Origin: Vibrio sp. DW001
GTDB taxonomy: Bacteria; Pseudomonadota; Gammaproteobacteria; Enterobacterales; Vibrionaceae
Assembly (NCBI RefSeq): GCF_029016285.1
Contig: NZ_CP091975.1
Span: forward strand, 1,302,001-1,366,000
Length of the DNA stretch: 64,000 bases
Reading direction: 5' to 3'
The notes below the pieces were generated by a model. That model saw only the letters and a program-made list of their open reading frames with translations. It did no database searches and was not told the DNA's origin. Below, in pieces: positions 18,423 through 26,497 of this stretch (its first letter is position 1; the number at the start of each line of letters is the position of its first letter). The translations under genes were made by a program, and so were the position numbers.

Positions 18423-18992
18423 TTATCTGTTCTGACGGTCAATTGAACGTTGGCGTAACAATTTTTGTTGTTGATAGAGCGCCGCTTTAATCAACAAATC
18501 CTGATCGATTTCTCGAAGCAACTTATAGGTTAACGTTACGTCATAACCTAGTTCATCCTGATTACACTCAATGACTTCAGCGTAGCAGTATATTGCAGCA
18601 GGAGGATGGTCTAAGAAAAGCTTCACTCGTGCAAGCGACCCGACCGCAAATTCGTGCTCACTTTTAAATGTGAACTGACTTGCACCAAAACTGGACGTAT
18701 AGAACCGATGCTCTTCTTTATCTTGCTGCGCCAGCATAAAGGTGAGTAGTAGATTCAGTTTGCCGTTTTGATGGTCAAGAAGCTGAATAACATGTTTGAA
18801 ATCGCTGTTCTTTAGCTCACTCATTGCGCTTTCCGTCAAACTGTCAAGTTGACTAAATTCACTCGCGACGATGAATGGCGCTGGGATTTCTGAGATAAAT
18901 GCACTTTGGCTAGGCAAGGTAAAACCACTCTCAAGAGGCTCGACATTGGCAGTCAATTTGTGGTGGACAGTAAAAAATTCTTGTTGATCCAT
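18423..18992 (-). CDS. PilZ-domain-like protein
   Basis: A 189-residue cytoplasmic protein encoded immediately upstream of mfd. From memory the equivalent V. cholerae gene is plzB, one of five PilZ-domain genes. The fold fits a PilZ beta-barrel in the region YTSSFGASQFTFKSEHEFAVGSLARVKLFL, which resembles the x-S-x-x-G and SxA-x-V-x-L strands. I do not see the canonical R-x-x-x-R loop nor the clean D/N-x-S-x-x-G motif needed for cyclic di-GMP binding. It may therefore be a degenerate, non-binding member. The charged C-terminal tail is helical. Confidence 0.6.
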   Translation of the reverse strand: MDQQEFFTVHHKLTANVEPLESGFTLPSQSAFISEIPAPFIVASEFSQLDSLTESAMSELKNSDFKHVIQLLDHQNGKLNLLLTFMLAQQDKEEHRFYTSSFGASQFTFKSEHEFAVGSLARVKLFLDHPPAAIYCYAEVIECNQDELGYDVTLTYKLLREIDQDLLIKAALYQQQKLLRQRSIDRQNR

Positions 18993-19169
18993 GCCTTAAT
19001 TCCTTTTCTCTAACCTTTTGATTATCGTCATGTATGGCAACATAGCAAGAGCTGTAGTGTTTTCATTGCTGAAATCGTCGGTTTTTGTCTATTTGTATCA
19101 AATAGCGCTACAAACAGAGCCAATTAATCGTTACATTAATCCCATCCACAATTTTTGGTCTTCTTATCT

Positions 19170-20378
19170 ATGTTTCATCCTGTTTCGGCTTTTATTGGTC
19201 TGCGTTATTTAATCGGTCGCTCTGGTGATCGATTTAGTCGTTTTGTTTCCATTATGTCGACCGTTGGTATCACTATCGGGGTAATGTCTTTAGTCACGGT
19301 TTTATCTGTGATGAACGGTTTTGAATCTCAGTTGAAGAACCGCATTCTCGGTGTACTGCCGCAAGCCGTGGTACATCAACAAGATGAAAAAACAGTGAAT
19401 AGTGATCAACCGCCGGCATTTTTACAAGCTATACCTTATGTCACGAATATTGCGCCGATCGTCAGAAGTGAGGCTGTCATACAAAGCCCTGCTCAGCTTT
19501 CGGCAGGATTATTAATTGGGATTACGCCACTCGAACACGATCCAATTGGTGAGTATTTGATGGGGGGAAGACTAAGTGATCTTGAAGCCGGTAAATATCA
19601 ACTATTCTTGGGCCATACATTAGCAAGAAACATGAAGGTTTCGATTGGTGATAAGGTTCGTCTAATGGTGACTAGTGCCAGCCAGTTCACCCCATTAGGG
19701 CGAATGCCAAGCCAGCGCAACTTTACGGTGTCTGGCGTGTTCAATACCGGTTCTGACGTAGATGGCCAGTTGATGATCGGTAACATTGAAGATGTGGGTA
19801 AACTGATGAAGTTCAAAACAGACACGATTTCAGGTTGGCGGCTATTTTTTGATGACCCGTTTGTCGTATCGGAACTCTCCACTACTGCTTTTCCTGATGG
19901 GTGGATGTGGAGCGATTGGCGGGAGCAGCGAGGTGAGCTTTTCCAAGCGGTAAGAATGGAAAAAAACATGATGGGTTTGATGCTGGGTCTGATTGTCGGT
20001 GTCGCTGCATTTAATATCATTTCAGCGCTGATCATGGTGGTGATGGAGAAGCAATCTGAAGTAGCGATACTAAAAACCCAAGGGATGACTAACGGTCAAA
20101 TCTTGGCGGTGTTTATGGTGCAGGGTGCAAGCAGTGGCATTATTGGCGCGTTGGTCGGGGGCGGGTTGGGTGTGTTACTTGCTAGTAATCTAAACCAGAT
20201 TCTTGACGCGATGGGGGTGGCTTTGTTTGCGGCTGGTGGTCAATTGCCAATCAATATTGAACCTGTTCAAATCGCCGTGGTGATAGTGCTGGCCATTTTA
20301 CTGAGTCTACTCGCGACACTCTTTCCTTCTTATAGAGCATCGTCAGTTCATCCTGCTGAAGCGTTAAGATATGAGTAG
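19170..20378 (+). CDS. lolC: Lipoprotein-releasing ABC transporter permease LolC
   Basis: LolC and LolE form the membrane part of LolCDE, which extracts outer-membrane lipoproteins from the inner membrane and hands them to LolA. The protein is 402 residues (E. coli 399). It begins MFHPVSAFIGLRYLIGRS, has a first transmembrane helix around VGITIGVMSLVTVLSVMNG, a large periplasmic domain, and three more C-terminal helices (FtsX-like). The longer frame from 19155 begins at a GTG/ATG with no better signal. The family start MFHP is preferred. In relatives lolD follows directly; here a TRAP transporter on the other strand intervenes. Confidence 0.93.
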   Translation: MFHPVSAFIGLRYLIGRSGDRFSRFVSIMSTVGITIGVMSLVTVLSVMNGFESQLKNRILGVLPQAVVHQQDEKTVNSDQPPAFLQAIPYVTNIAPIVRSEAVIQSPAQLSAGLLIGITPLEHDPIGEYLMGGRLSDLEAGKYQLFLGHTLARNMKVSIGDKVRLMVTSASQFTPLGRMPSQRNFTVSGVFNTGSDVDGQLMIGNIEDVGKLMKFKTDTISGWRLFFDDPFVVSELSTTAFPDGWMWSDWREQRGELFQAVRMEKNMMGLMLGLIVGVAAFNIISALIMVVMEKQSEVAILKTQGMTNGQILAVFMVQGASSGIIGALVGGGLGVLLASNLNQILDAMGVALFAAGGQLPINIEPVQIAVVIVLAILLSLLATLFPSYRASSVHPAEALRYE

Positions 20379-20413
20379 TTAATACCTACCTTTATGACGA
20401 ATAGTTGTGATAA

Positions 20414-20455
20414 CTAAAAAGCACCATCGGTTAACAACGCGGTGGTGCTTTTTAG
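20414..20455. terminator. Bidirectional terminator between lolC and the TRAP permease
   Basis: CTAAAAAGCACCA and TGGTGCTTTTTAG form a perfect 13-bp stem with A and T tracts on the two sides. It serves both convergent genes. Confidence 0.9.
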
Positions 20456-20468
20456 TGTATGCCTCTAC

Positions 20469-22358
20469 TTAGGCAGTTTTTAGCGATTTCGATTTCTTTA
20501 CATTGATCATTACCATAAAGCCCAATCCGATAATGCATGCAAACGTCACGATAGTACTTCCTAACGCAATACCAACCGCGATTGCTAGCCAAATTAGACG
20601 CTCTACCTTGGTTAGATACTCTACAAAAAAACCTTCGATGCTGCCCGCAAAGGCGACAACCAATGCGATGGTACTTATGGTCGCAATACCAAATTCAACC
20701 ATTTGACTGCTATCAAAGATTAACCCTGAAAACGCCATCATAAGAGGAATAAGGAAGAAACCTTGTGCCAGTTTAAATGCTTGAACTGCGGATCTCATCG
20801 GTGAAGCTTTTGCGATACCTGCACCAGCAAAAGCGGCTAACGCAATTGGTGGTGTTACATTGGAGGTCTGAGATAACCAAAACACAATCATATGAGCAGC
20901 CAACATACTGATACCAAAATCGAGCAGTGTCGGAACTGCCATAATGGACAAGACAATATAGGCAGCGGTAACGGGTAACCCCATACCCAAAATGACAGCC
21001 GCTAGCGCTATCAAAGCCATGGCGGCAAAGAGGTGACCACCGGAAAGTGCGATTAGGAACTGGGTAAATTGAAGCCCAATGCCCGTTTGACCAACCACGC
21101 CGACGACTATGCCAGCAGTACCACAGGCAAGCGAGATGGGTAGAGCGAGAAAAGCGCCTTGCTTCATCCCTTCAAAGAAGGTCGCTAAGGTGATCCGGCT
21201 GTGTTTTCTACACAATGACGCGACCAATATGGCGGCACAACCTGCGATACCCACCAATACTGGCGAATAACTCATCAATAACAGTGCAGTGATCAGTATT
21301 AAGGGCACCAGAAAATGCCAACCCCTCTCCATGACCACTTTTATCTGTTCGACGCTGTCCATTCCTTTTAGACCCAATTTACACGCCATGATGTGCACGT
21401 ATAACAGGGTACAAGCGAAGTAAAGGATTGCAGGCATGATAGAAACCAACAAAATTTCGCTATAAGGAATACCCGTAAACTGAGCCATTACAAATGCTCC
21501 GGCACCCATAACTGGTGGCATTATTTGTCCACCAGTAGAGGCTGCGGCTTCGATACCTGCAGCCTGTTCAGGTTTGTAACCCAATTTCTTCATCATAGGA
21601 ATAGTCAGGGAACCCGTTGTAACAGTATTAGCGATTGCCGACCCAGATATAGACCCTAAAGCCGCAGACGCAATAACACTTGCTTTGGCTGGACCACCTC
21701 GGTATTTACCTGCAACAGCAAAAGCACTGTCTATAAAGAACTTACCAGCACCAGTTACCTGCAAGAAAGCCCCAAAGAGTACAAAAATAAATACTACGCC
21801 AGCGGCTATAGCAAGAGGTGCTCCAAATACACCGTTAGTAGAATAAATGTGGAATCGGATGATATCTTCTAGTGGAAAACCATTACTGGCGAACTGGTCG
21901 GGTAAGTAGTTGCCATACATCGCATAAGCAAGAAAAATTAACGCAATGGCTACCATCACGAATCCAACGGTTCTGCGAGTGGCCTCCAATAACAGAACGA
22001 TTATTATACAACCGGCGAGCTTGTCATAACCAACGATACCTTCTAATAAAAAGGTGATGTCGTCATAGTCAAATACCGCGATTCGCCACGTGGCCCAAAA
22101 TGCTAAGACACAAAAAATAAGGTCCAACCCTCGTCCCATCAAATAGAGTACAGGGTTATGTTTATTAGAAATAATTGGGTGAGTAAGAAAAACTAAAATC
22201 ATCACCCAACTAAGATGTATTGGTCGAAATATTGGCGCTGAAATATCAGCAGAGATCCCTTGCCAGATTTGAAACACAGATAAAGCGATAGCCGCAATAG
22301 CGGCTATTTTCATTAAAAGTTGGATAAGAGATTGCTGAATGGATAAAGCCTGCCGCAT
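20469..22358 (-). CDS. TRAP transporter fused permease (DctQM), TAXI type
   Basis: A roughly 629-residue inner membrane protein that fuses the small (Q) and large (M) TRAP subunits, the usual arrangement for TAXI-type TRAP transporters. The large-subunit motifs are visible: GAFLQVTGAGKFFIDSAF, SVIASAALGSISGSAIANT, GYKPEQAAGIEAAASTGGQ, GMGLPVTAAYIVL, and QTSNVTPPIALAAFAGA. The in-frame ATG at 22370 abuts its putative ribosome site. The ATG at 22358 has GGAG six bases before it and is preferred. Substrates of TAXI systems are often dicarboxylates or amino acids such as glutamate; nothing here defines it. Encoded downstream of its binding protein. Confidence 0.9.
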   Translation of the reverse strand: MRQALSIQQSLIQLLMKIAAIAAIALSVFQIWQGISADISAPIFRPIHLSWVMILVFLTHPIISNKHNPVLYLMGRGLDLIFCVLAFWATWRIAVFDYDDITFLLEGIVGYDKLAGCIIIVLLLEATRRTVGFVMVAIALIFLAYAMYGNYLPDQFASNGFPLEDIIRFHIYSTNGVFGAPLAIAAGVVFIFVLFGAFLQVTGAGKFFIDSAFAVAGKYRGGPAKASVIASAALGSISGSAIANTVTTGSLTIPMMKKLGYKPEQAAGIEAAASTGGQIMPPVMGAGAFVMAQFTGIPYSEILLVSIMPAILYFACTLLYVHIMACKLGLKGMDSVEQIKVVMERGWHFLVPLILITALLLMSYSPVLVGIAGCAAILVASLCRKHSRITLATFFEGMKQGAFLALPISLACGTAGIVVGVVGQTGIGLQFTQFLIALSGGHLFAAMALIALAAVILGMGLPVTAAYIVLSIMAVPTLLDFGISMLAAHMIVFWLSQTSNVTPPIALAAFAGAGIAKASPMRSAVQAFKLAQGFFLIPLMMAFSGLIFDSSQMVEFGIATISTIALVVAFAGSIEGFFVEYLTKVERLIWLAIAVGIALGSTIVTFACIIGLGFMVMINVKKSKSLKTA

Positions 22359-22453
22359 AAAAAACTCCATTCCTTTAAACTAAACGACGTTCTCTACATA
22401 GCTAAACTAATGGGTGATATAGTTAGCTATGTAGTTGATGTTACAATATAAAA

Positions 22454-23386
22454 TTATTTGGACTGCTCATCAAAATATTTTTGTGCACCAGCGTGGATAG
22501 GGACACCACCAAGTCGATGCATGTTTTCTAATGTTGTGTATTGAGTCACTTTAATCGCTTGGCGAACTTGGTCGATATTTTCAAACATAGATTTGGTCAT
22601 ATCATAAACCAATTTTTCATCGGCATTTTTATTAACGACAAGTACATTCCAGACCGCTGGAGTATTGAATGCGGCGACATTGTGGTAACTGTCAGCTGGA
22701 ATGTCTAATGGTTGGAATGATGGTATTGCTTCTGAAATGGCAGCAAGCTGTTCCGGTGTAAATGAAAGCATGCGAATATCACGAGTTAGTGCTAACTCAG
22801 TTACTGCCCCTACACCTAAACTACCAACAATTACGCCTGCATCTATCTGTCCGTTAGCAAGTGCTGACGTTGTCGCGGTGTAATTTAAGCTTTGAGATTT
22901 GAGTTCACTTTCATTGATTCCAAGTGCAGATAGAATGCCAATCGCACTCGTACGGGTGCCAGAGCCCGGTGCACCTAGAGAGACTTTCTTACCTTTTAAA
23001 TCTTCAATGTTAGTAATATCTGAGTCTGCTGGAACCATGAAATGAACAACGTTCGGGTAAAGTGCCGTTATAACGGCTACGTCCATTTTTTTCGGGAAAG
23101 GTTTAACGCCTTCGTGTGCTTTTTGTACCACACTTCCCATCGCAATACCGGCTAGCTGTTTAGAGGTTGCCACTTTGATACTGTTTTCTACAGAGCCTGC
23201 AGTTACCTCGGCTCTCATATTGAAATCTGGGATTGTTTCCCCCCAAATTTTCGCTAATGTTCCACCCAATGGATAATACGTGCCGCTTTGGCTACCTGTG
23301 CCAATAGTGTAATTTTCTGCTAGTGCAGAGAATGAAAGAATCCCTGACGCGACGAGGGTAAGAACCTTTTTATTGATTGTTATCAT
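22454..23386 (-). CDS. TAXI-family TRAP solute-binding protein
   Basis: A 310-residue periplasmic protein with a signal peptide ending near SALAEN (residue 24). It carries the TAXI hallmark YTIGTGSQSGTYYPLGG at its mature N-terminus and the segment LKGKKVSLGAPGSGTR near residue 130. This is the ligand receptor for the following fused permease. The two genes form a unit on the minus strand, inserted between lolC and lolD. Confidence 0.92.
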   Translation of the reverse strand: MITINKKVLTLVASGILSFSALAENYTIGTGSQSGTYYPLGGTLAKIWGETIPDFNMRAEVTAGSVENSIKVATSKQLAGIAMGSVVQKAHEGVKPFPKKMDVAVITALYPNVVHFMVPADSDITNIEDLKGKKVSLGAPGSGTRTSAIGILSALGINESELKSQSLNYTATTSALANGQIDAGVIVGSLGVGAVTELALTRDIRMLSFTPEQLAAISEAIPSFQPLDIPADSYHNVAAFNTPAVWNVLVVNKNADEKLVYDMTKSMFENIDQVRQAIKVTQYTTLENMHRLGGVPIHAGAQKYFDEQSK

Positions 23387-23703
23387 TTAACATTTCCTTT
23401 TGTTTAAATAACGTATAGAAAAACGTACATCGAACAGCTTATACCGAGCAAGGCAATTTACCTTATTCGACTTTAGTCTATAGGTGTATGAGTGCATATT
23501 GAGTGGGTAATCATCAAATTCAAGTTTTCGTTCCTCTGATTTGAAGGTGAATATTGATAGCTGGAGGTTGCTATCGTCTTTCACACTTGGTCTGTTTGGC
23601 TTACACTAGACACTCTTCTATACGTGCACTCATGCTATTAAAGTGATTAATTATCTGCTCGTGCTATTATAATTCGTAACGTGTTGTTTTAACTGGATCA
23701 ACT
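23387..23703. other. Intergenic region between TAXI binding protein and lolD
   Basis: Must carry the divergent promoters of the TRAP unit and of lolDE, since lolDE cannot be read from lolC through the terminator and opposing genes. A 65-residue minus-strand open frame here lacks family resemblance and is not called. Confidence 0.5.
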
Positions 23704-24423
23704 ATGCCTGAATCAGATGTAAATTATCTTTTAAAATGTGAATCAATTAGCAAAACCTACCGTGAAGGCTCGATGGAGACTGAAGTCCTGAAAGGGGTAA
23801 GCTTCTCTATGCAGAAAGGGGAGTTAGTTTCCATCATCGGTACGTCAGGATCTGGAAAAAGCACACTTCTGCATATATTGGGGGCACTTGATGATGCGAC
23901 TCAAGGTTCAGTGGAATTTTTAAGCTACAACCTAGCAAGCTTGAGTGCAAATAAACAAGCAAAGATACGTAATCGGCATATTGGTTTTGTATATCAGTTT
24001 CATCATCTTCTATCTGATTTCTCGGCGCTCGAAAATGTGGCAATGCCATTATTAATCGGGGGCGAAAAGGCAGACGTTGCCAAAGGTAAAGCGGCCGCAT
24101 TATTAGATAAAGTTGGTTTGTCTCATCGGCTTCAACATCGGCCGTCTGAGCTTTCTGGAGGGGAAAGACAACGTGTAGCAATTGCTAGGGCGTTGGTCAA
24201 TAAACCCGACTTGGTATTGGCGGATGAACCGACAGGTAACCTTGATCACAAAACCGCAGTAGCAATTTATGACTTGATGCGCCAGCTTAACCAAGAGTCG
24301 GGAACTGCATTTTTGGTGGTTACTCACGATGGTGAATTAGCGAGTAAAATGGATAGACAATTGAACATGCAAGATGGTCTATTGCTTAATAATCACCCTG
24401 TAGAATTGTCGGCGGAGGTGTAA
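23704..24423 (+). CDS. lolD: Lipoprotein-releasing ABC transporter ATPase LolD
   Basis: The 239-residue ATPase of LolCDE. Walker A is [12 protein letters not shown], the Q loop is in YQFHHLL, the signature is LSGGERQR, Walker B is [12 protein letters not shown], and the switch His is in VVTHD. The length matches the family. It is separated from lolC by about 3.3 kb of TRAP genes but lies directly upstream of lolE. Confidence 0.95.
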   Translation: MPESDVNYLLKCESISKTYREGSMETEVLKGVSFSMQKGELVSIIGTSGSGKSTLLHILGALDDATQGSVEFLSYNLASLSANKQAKIRNRHIGFVYQFHHLLSDFSALENVAMPLLIGGEKADVAKGKAAALLDKVGLSHRLQHRPSELSGGERQRVAIARALVNKPDLVLADEPTGNLDHKTAVAIYDLMRQLNQESGTAFLVVTHDGELASKMDRQLNMQDGLLLNNHPVELSAEV

Positions 24424-24424
24424 C

Positions 24425-25672
24425 TTGTTTCGTTCACTTGCTTTCTTTATTGGTCGTCGTTTTAGTGGTGGTAAGCAACGAAATAAAATGGTCTCCTTTA
24501 TTTCTGTCTCTTCAACCATTGGTATTGCTGTTGGTGTCGCGGTCATTATTGTCGGTCTTTCCGCAATGAATGGTTTTGAACGAGAGTTACAAAATCGTGT
24601 TCTGTCCGTTGTCGCACATGGTGAGTTTGAAGGTGTAAAGGGTGAAATCGTAGAATGGCGGAAGGTGATGGAACAAGCCAACGCACATGAGAAAGTGAGT
24701 GCAGCGGCACCTTACGTTCGTTTTACCGCTTTGGCCGAACGAGGTCAGAATATTAAAGCCATTGAGGTTCGTGGTGTCGACCCGGAGTTAGAATCTGCGG
24801 TCTCAAACCTGACGAATTTTATTCCTGCAGACGTATGGGAAGGGTTTCGAGCGGATGAGAAACAGGTGGTCTTAGGGAAAGGAATCGCGGATAACCTTGG
24901 TTTAAAGAAAGGTGACTCGGTTACTTTGTTGATTCCTGTATTAAATGCATCGATCAATAAAGTACAAGCCCCAAGACGAGTGAGAGTGAAGGTGGCGGGC
25001 CTGTTGACGCTTGGTGGACAGATTGACCACGCTTTAGCGCTTATTCCACTCAAAGATGCGCAGGAATATGCAAGACTAGGTGAGGCGGTAACAGGGGTTT
25101 CTATTAGAACGACCGATGTGTTTAATGCGCCGTTGTATGTTAGGCAAATTGGCAATCAATTAGAAAGCTACGTCTATCTTAAGAGTTGGAAGCAGAAATA
25201 CGGGTATCTCTACAGAGATATCCAGTTAGTCCGAACCATTATGTATTTGGTTATGGTGCTCGTGATAGGCGTTGCCTGCTTTAATATTGTGTCCACCTTA
25301 ATGATGGCGGTGAAGGAAAGAGCGTCAGAGATCGCGATTTTACGAACAATGGGGGCATCAGATGGGTTGGTTCGCCGAATCTTTGTCTGGCTTGGGGTTT
25401 TGTCTGGTGTCTTGGGAAGTATTGTTGGCAGTGTAGTAGGGGTAGTTGCGGCACTAAACCTAACCTCTTTGATAAAGGGGCTGGAAACTGTATTAGGTCA
25501 TCAGTTTCTCTCTGGTGATATCTATTTCGTTGACTTTTTGCCTTCTCAGGTTGAAAGCATGGACGTATTGATTGTTTCTGGCACCGCTATTATTCTTAGT
25601 TTATTGGCGACATGGTATCCCGCGACAAAAGCGAGCCAAATGAACCCAGCGAGAGTGCTGAGCTCTAAATAG
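24425..25672 (+). CDS. lolE: Lipoprotein-releasing ABC transporter permease LolE
   Basis: A 415-residue FtsX-like permease partner of LolC. The N-terminus (LFRSLAFFIGRRF) is that of LolE. The first helix is around TIGIAVGVAVIIVGLSAMNG, then a periplasmic domain and three C-terminal helices with ERASEIAILRTMGAS in the loop. The only upstream start is TTG at 24425, one base past the lolD stop. A GGAGG site inside the end of lolD is correctly spaced for it, so a rare TTG start with coupled translation is likely. Confidence 0.93.
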   Translation: MFRSLAFFIGRRFSGGKQRNKMVSFISVSSTIGIAVGVAVIIVGLSAMNGFERELQNRVLSVVAHGEFEGVKGEIVEWRKVMEQANAHEKVSAAAPYVRFTALAERGQNIKAIEVRGVDPELESAVSNLTNFIPADVWEGFRADEKQVVLGKGIADNLGLKKGDSVTLLIPVLNASINKVQAPRRVRVKVAGLLTLGGQIDHALALIPLKDAQEYARLGEAVTGVSIRTTDVFNAPLYVRQIGNQLESYVYLKSWKQKYGYLYRDIQLVRTIMYLVMVLVIGVACFNIVSTLMMAVKERASEIAILRTMGASDGLVRRIFVWLGVLSGVLGSIVGSVVGVVAALNLTSLIKGLETVLGHQFLSGDIYFVDFLPSQVESMDVLIVSGTAIILSLLATWYPATKASQMNPARVLSSK

Positions 25673-25979
25673 GACCGCTGTTAAAGACAAAAAATATACG
25701 CTTAGTCTTTTGTATCAATAACCTTCATTTCAATGAAGTCACTCTCAAGAGCGGCTTCATCTCTGCGCAATAATTACGTCGTCCTCATAAAAAATGGGGA
25801 CAACACGTCATACGGATTTACTTCAGGAAGTAACGACGTCATAGACGTATTAAACAAACCGTCTTGTTTGCTTGAGATGGGCATCTCTATTTTATTTCGG
25901 CTAGCATGTGGTTTGCAAAATATAATGACATCTACGTCGAAAGGTCAACGTTAAGTAGGGACGTTTTACGTACGAACGG
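25673..25979. other. Intergenic region after lolE
   Basis: No supported gene. A short weak stem (AAAGAC/GTCTTT near 25683-25710) could end lolE. A 73-residue plus-strand frame at 25733-25954 has no recognisable features. Confidence 0.4.
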
Positions 25980-26489
25980 TTATCTTGATTTTCTCTGCTG
26001 CCAACTTCTAACTACCGAATATCGCCATAAACCTCGAATACCAAAATACCCTACGGATGCGGCTAATAAGCCACAAACCAAGCAACCTAAAAGAAAGGGC
26101 GGGCCTATGGTGCTCATTTGGTTTATTAGAAAGTCCCAAGAAAGTTCGAAGTGGAACCCTTGGGAAGGTATATGCAAGATGTGCGCGCCTACTTTATAAC
26201 AAAAGTAAAACATGATCGGCATAGTGATTGGGTTACTCACCCAAACGAGAGCGACTGATAGCGGTAGGTTGACGCCTAACATGATGGCCATTCCAGCAGA
26301 CATGATCATCTGGCTTGGTAATGGAACAAAAGCCATAAATAAACCCAAAGCGAATGCGCCGGATGCAGAACGCCGGTTTAGACACCATAAATTAGGATTA
26401 TAAAGCACATTGCCAAATATTTTGAGCGCCTTTTGACGCTTAATTAATTCGTGATCTGGCATGAAGCGCTGTATGAACTTTCTAGGCAT
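25980..26489 (-). CDS. DUF2062-domain membrane protein
   Basis: A 169-residue protein with the DUF2062 pattern. A short basic N-terminus leads to LYNPNLWCLNRRSASGAFALGLFMAFVPLPSQM, then hydrophobic segments and the motif WVSNPITMPIMFYFCYKVG. Two to four membrane helices are likely. The function of the domain is not established. Its start is only 8 bases from that of comEC on the other strand, so promoters of each gene must lie inside the other or overlap. Confidence 0.88.
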   Translation of the reverse strand: MPRKFIQRFMPDHELIKRQKALKIFGNVLYNPNLWCLNRRSASGAFALGLFMAFVPLPSQMIMSAGMAIMLGVNLPLSVALVWVSNPITMPIMFYFCYKVGAHILHIPSQGFHFELSWDFLINQMSTIGPPFLLGCLVCGLLAASVGYFGIRGLWRYSVVRSWQQRKSR

Positions 26490-26497
26490 TGTGACGA

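Noticed and set aside
23387..23584. 65-residue minus-strand open frame upstream of the TAXI protein
   Set aside because: No family features, and its placement is explained by the promoter region of the TRAP unit and lolD.
25733..25954. 73-residue plus-strand open frame after lolE
   Set aside because: No recognisable domain, signal peptide or membrane segment; no clear ribosome site.
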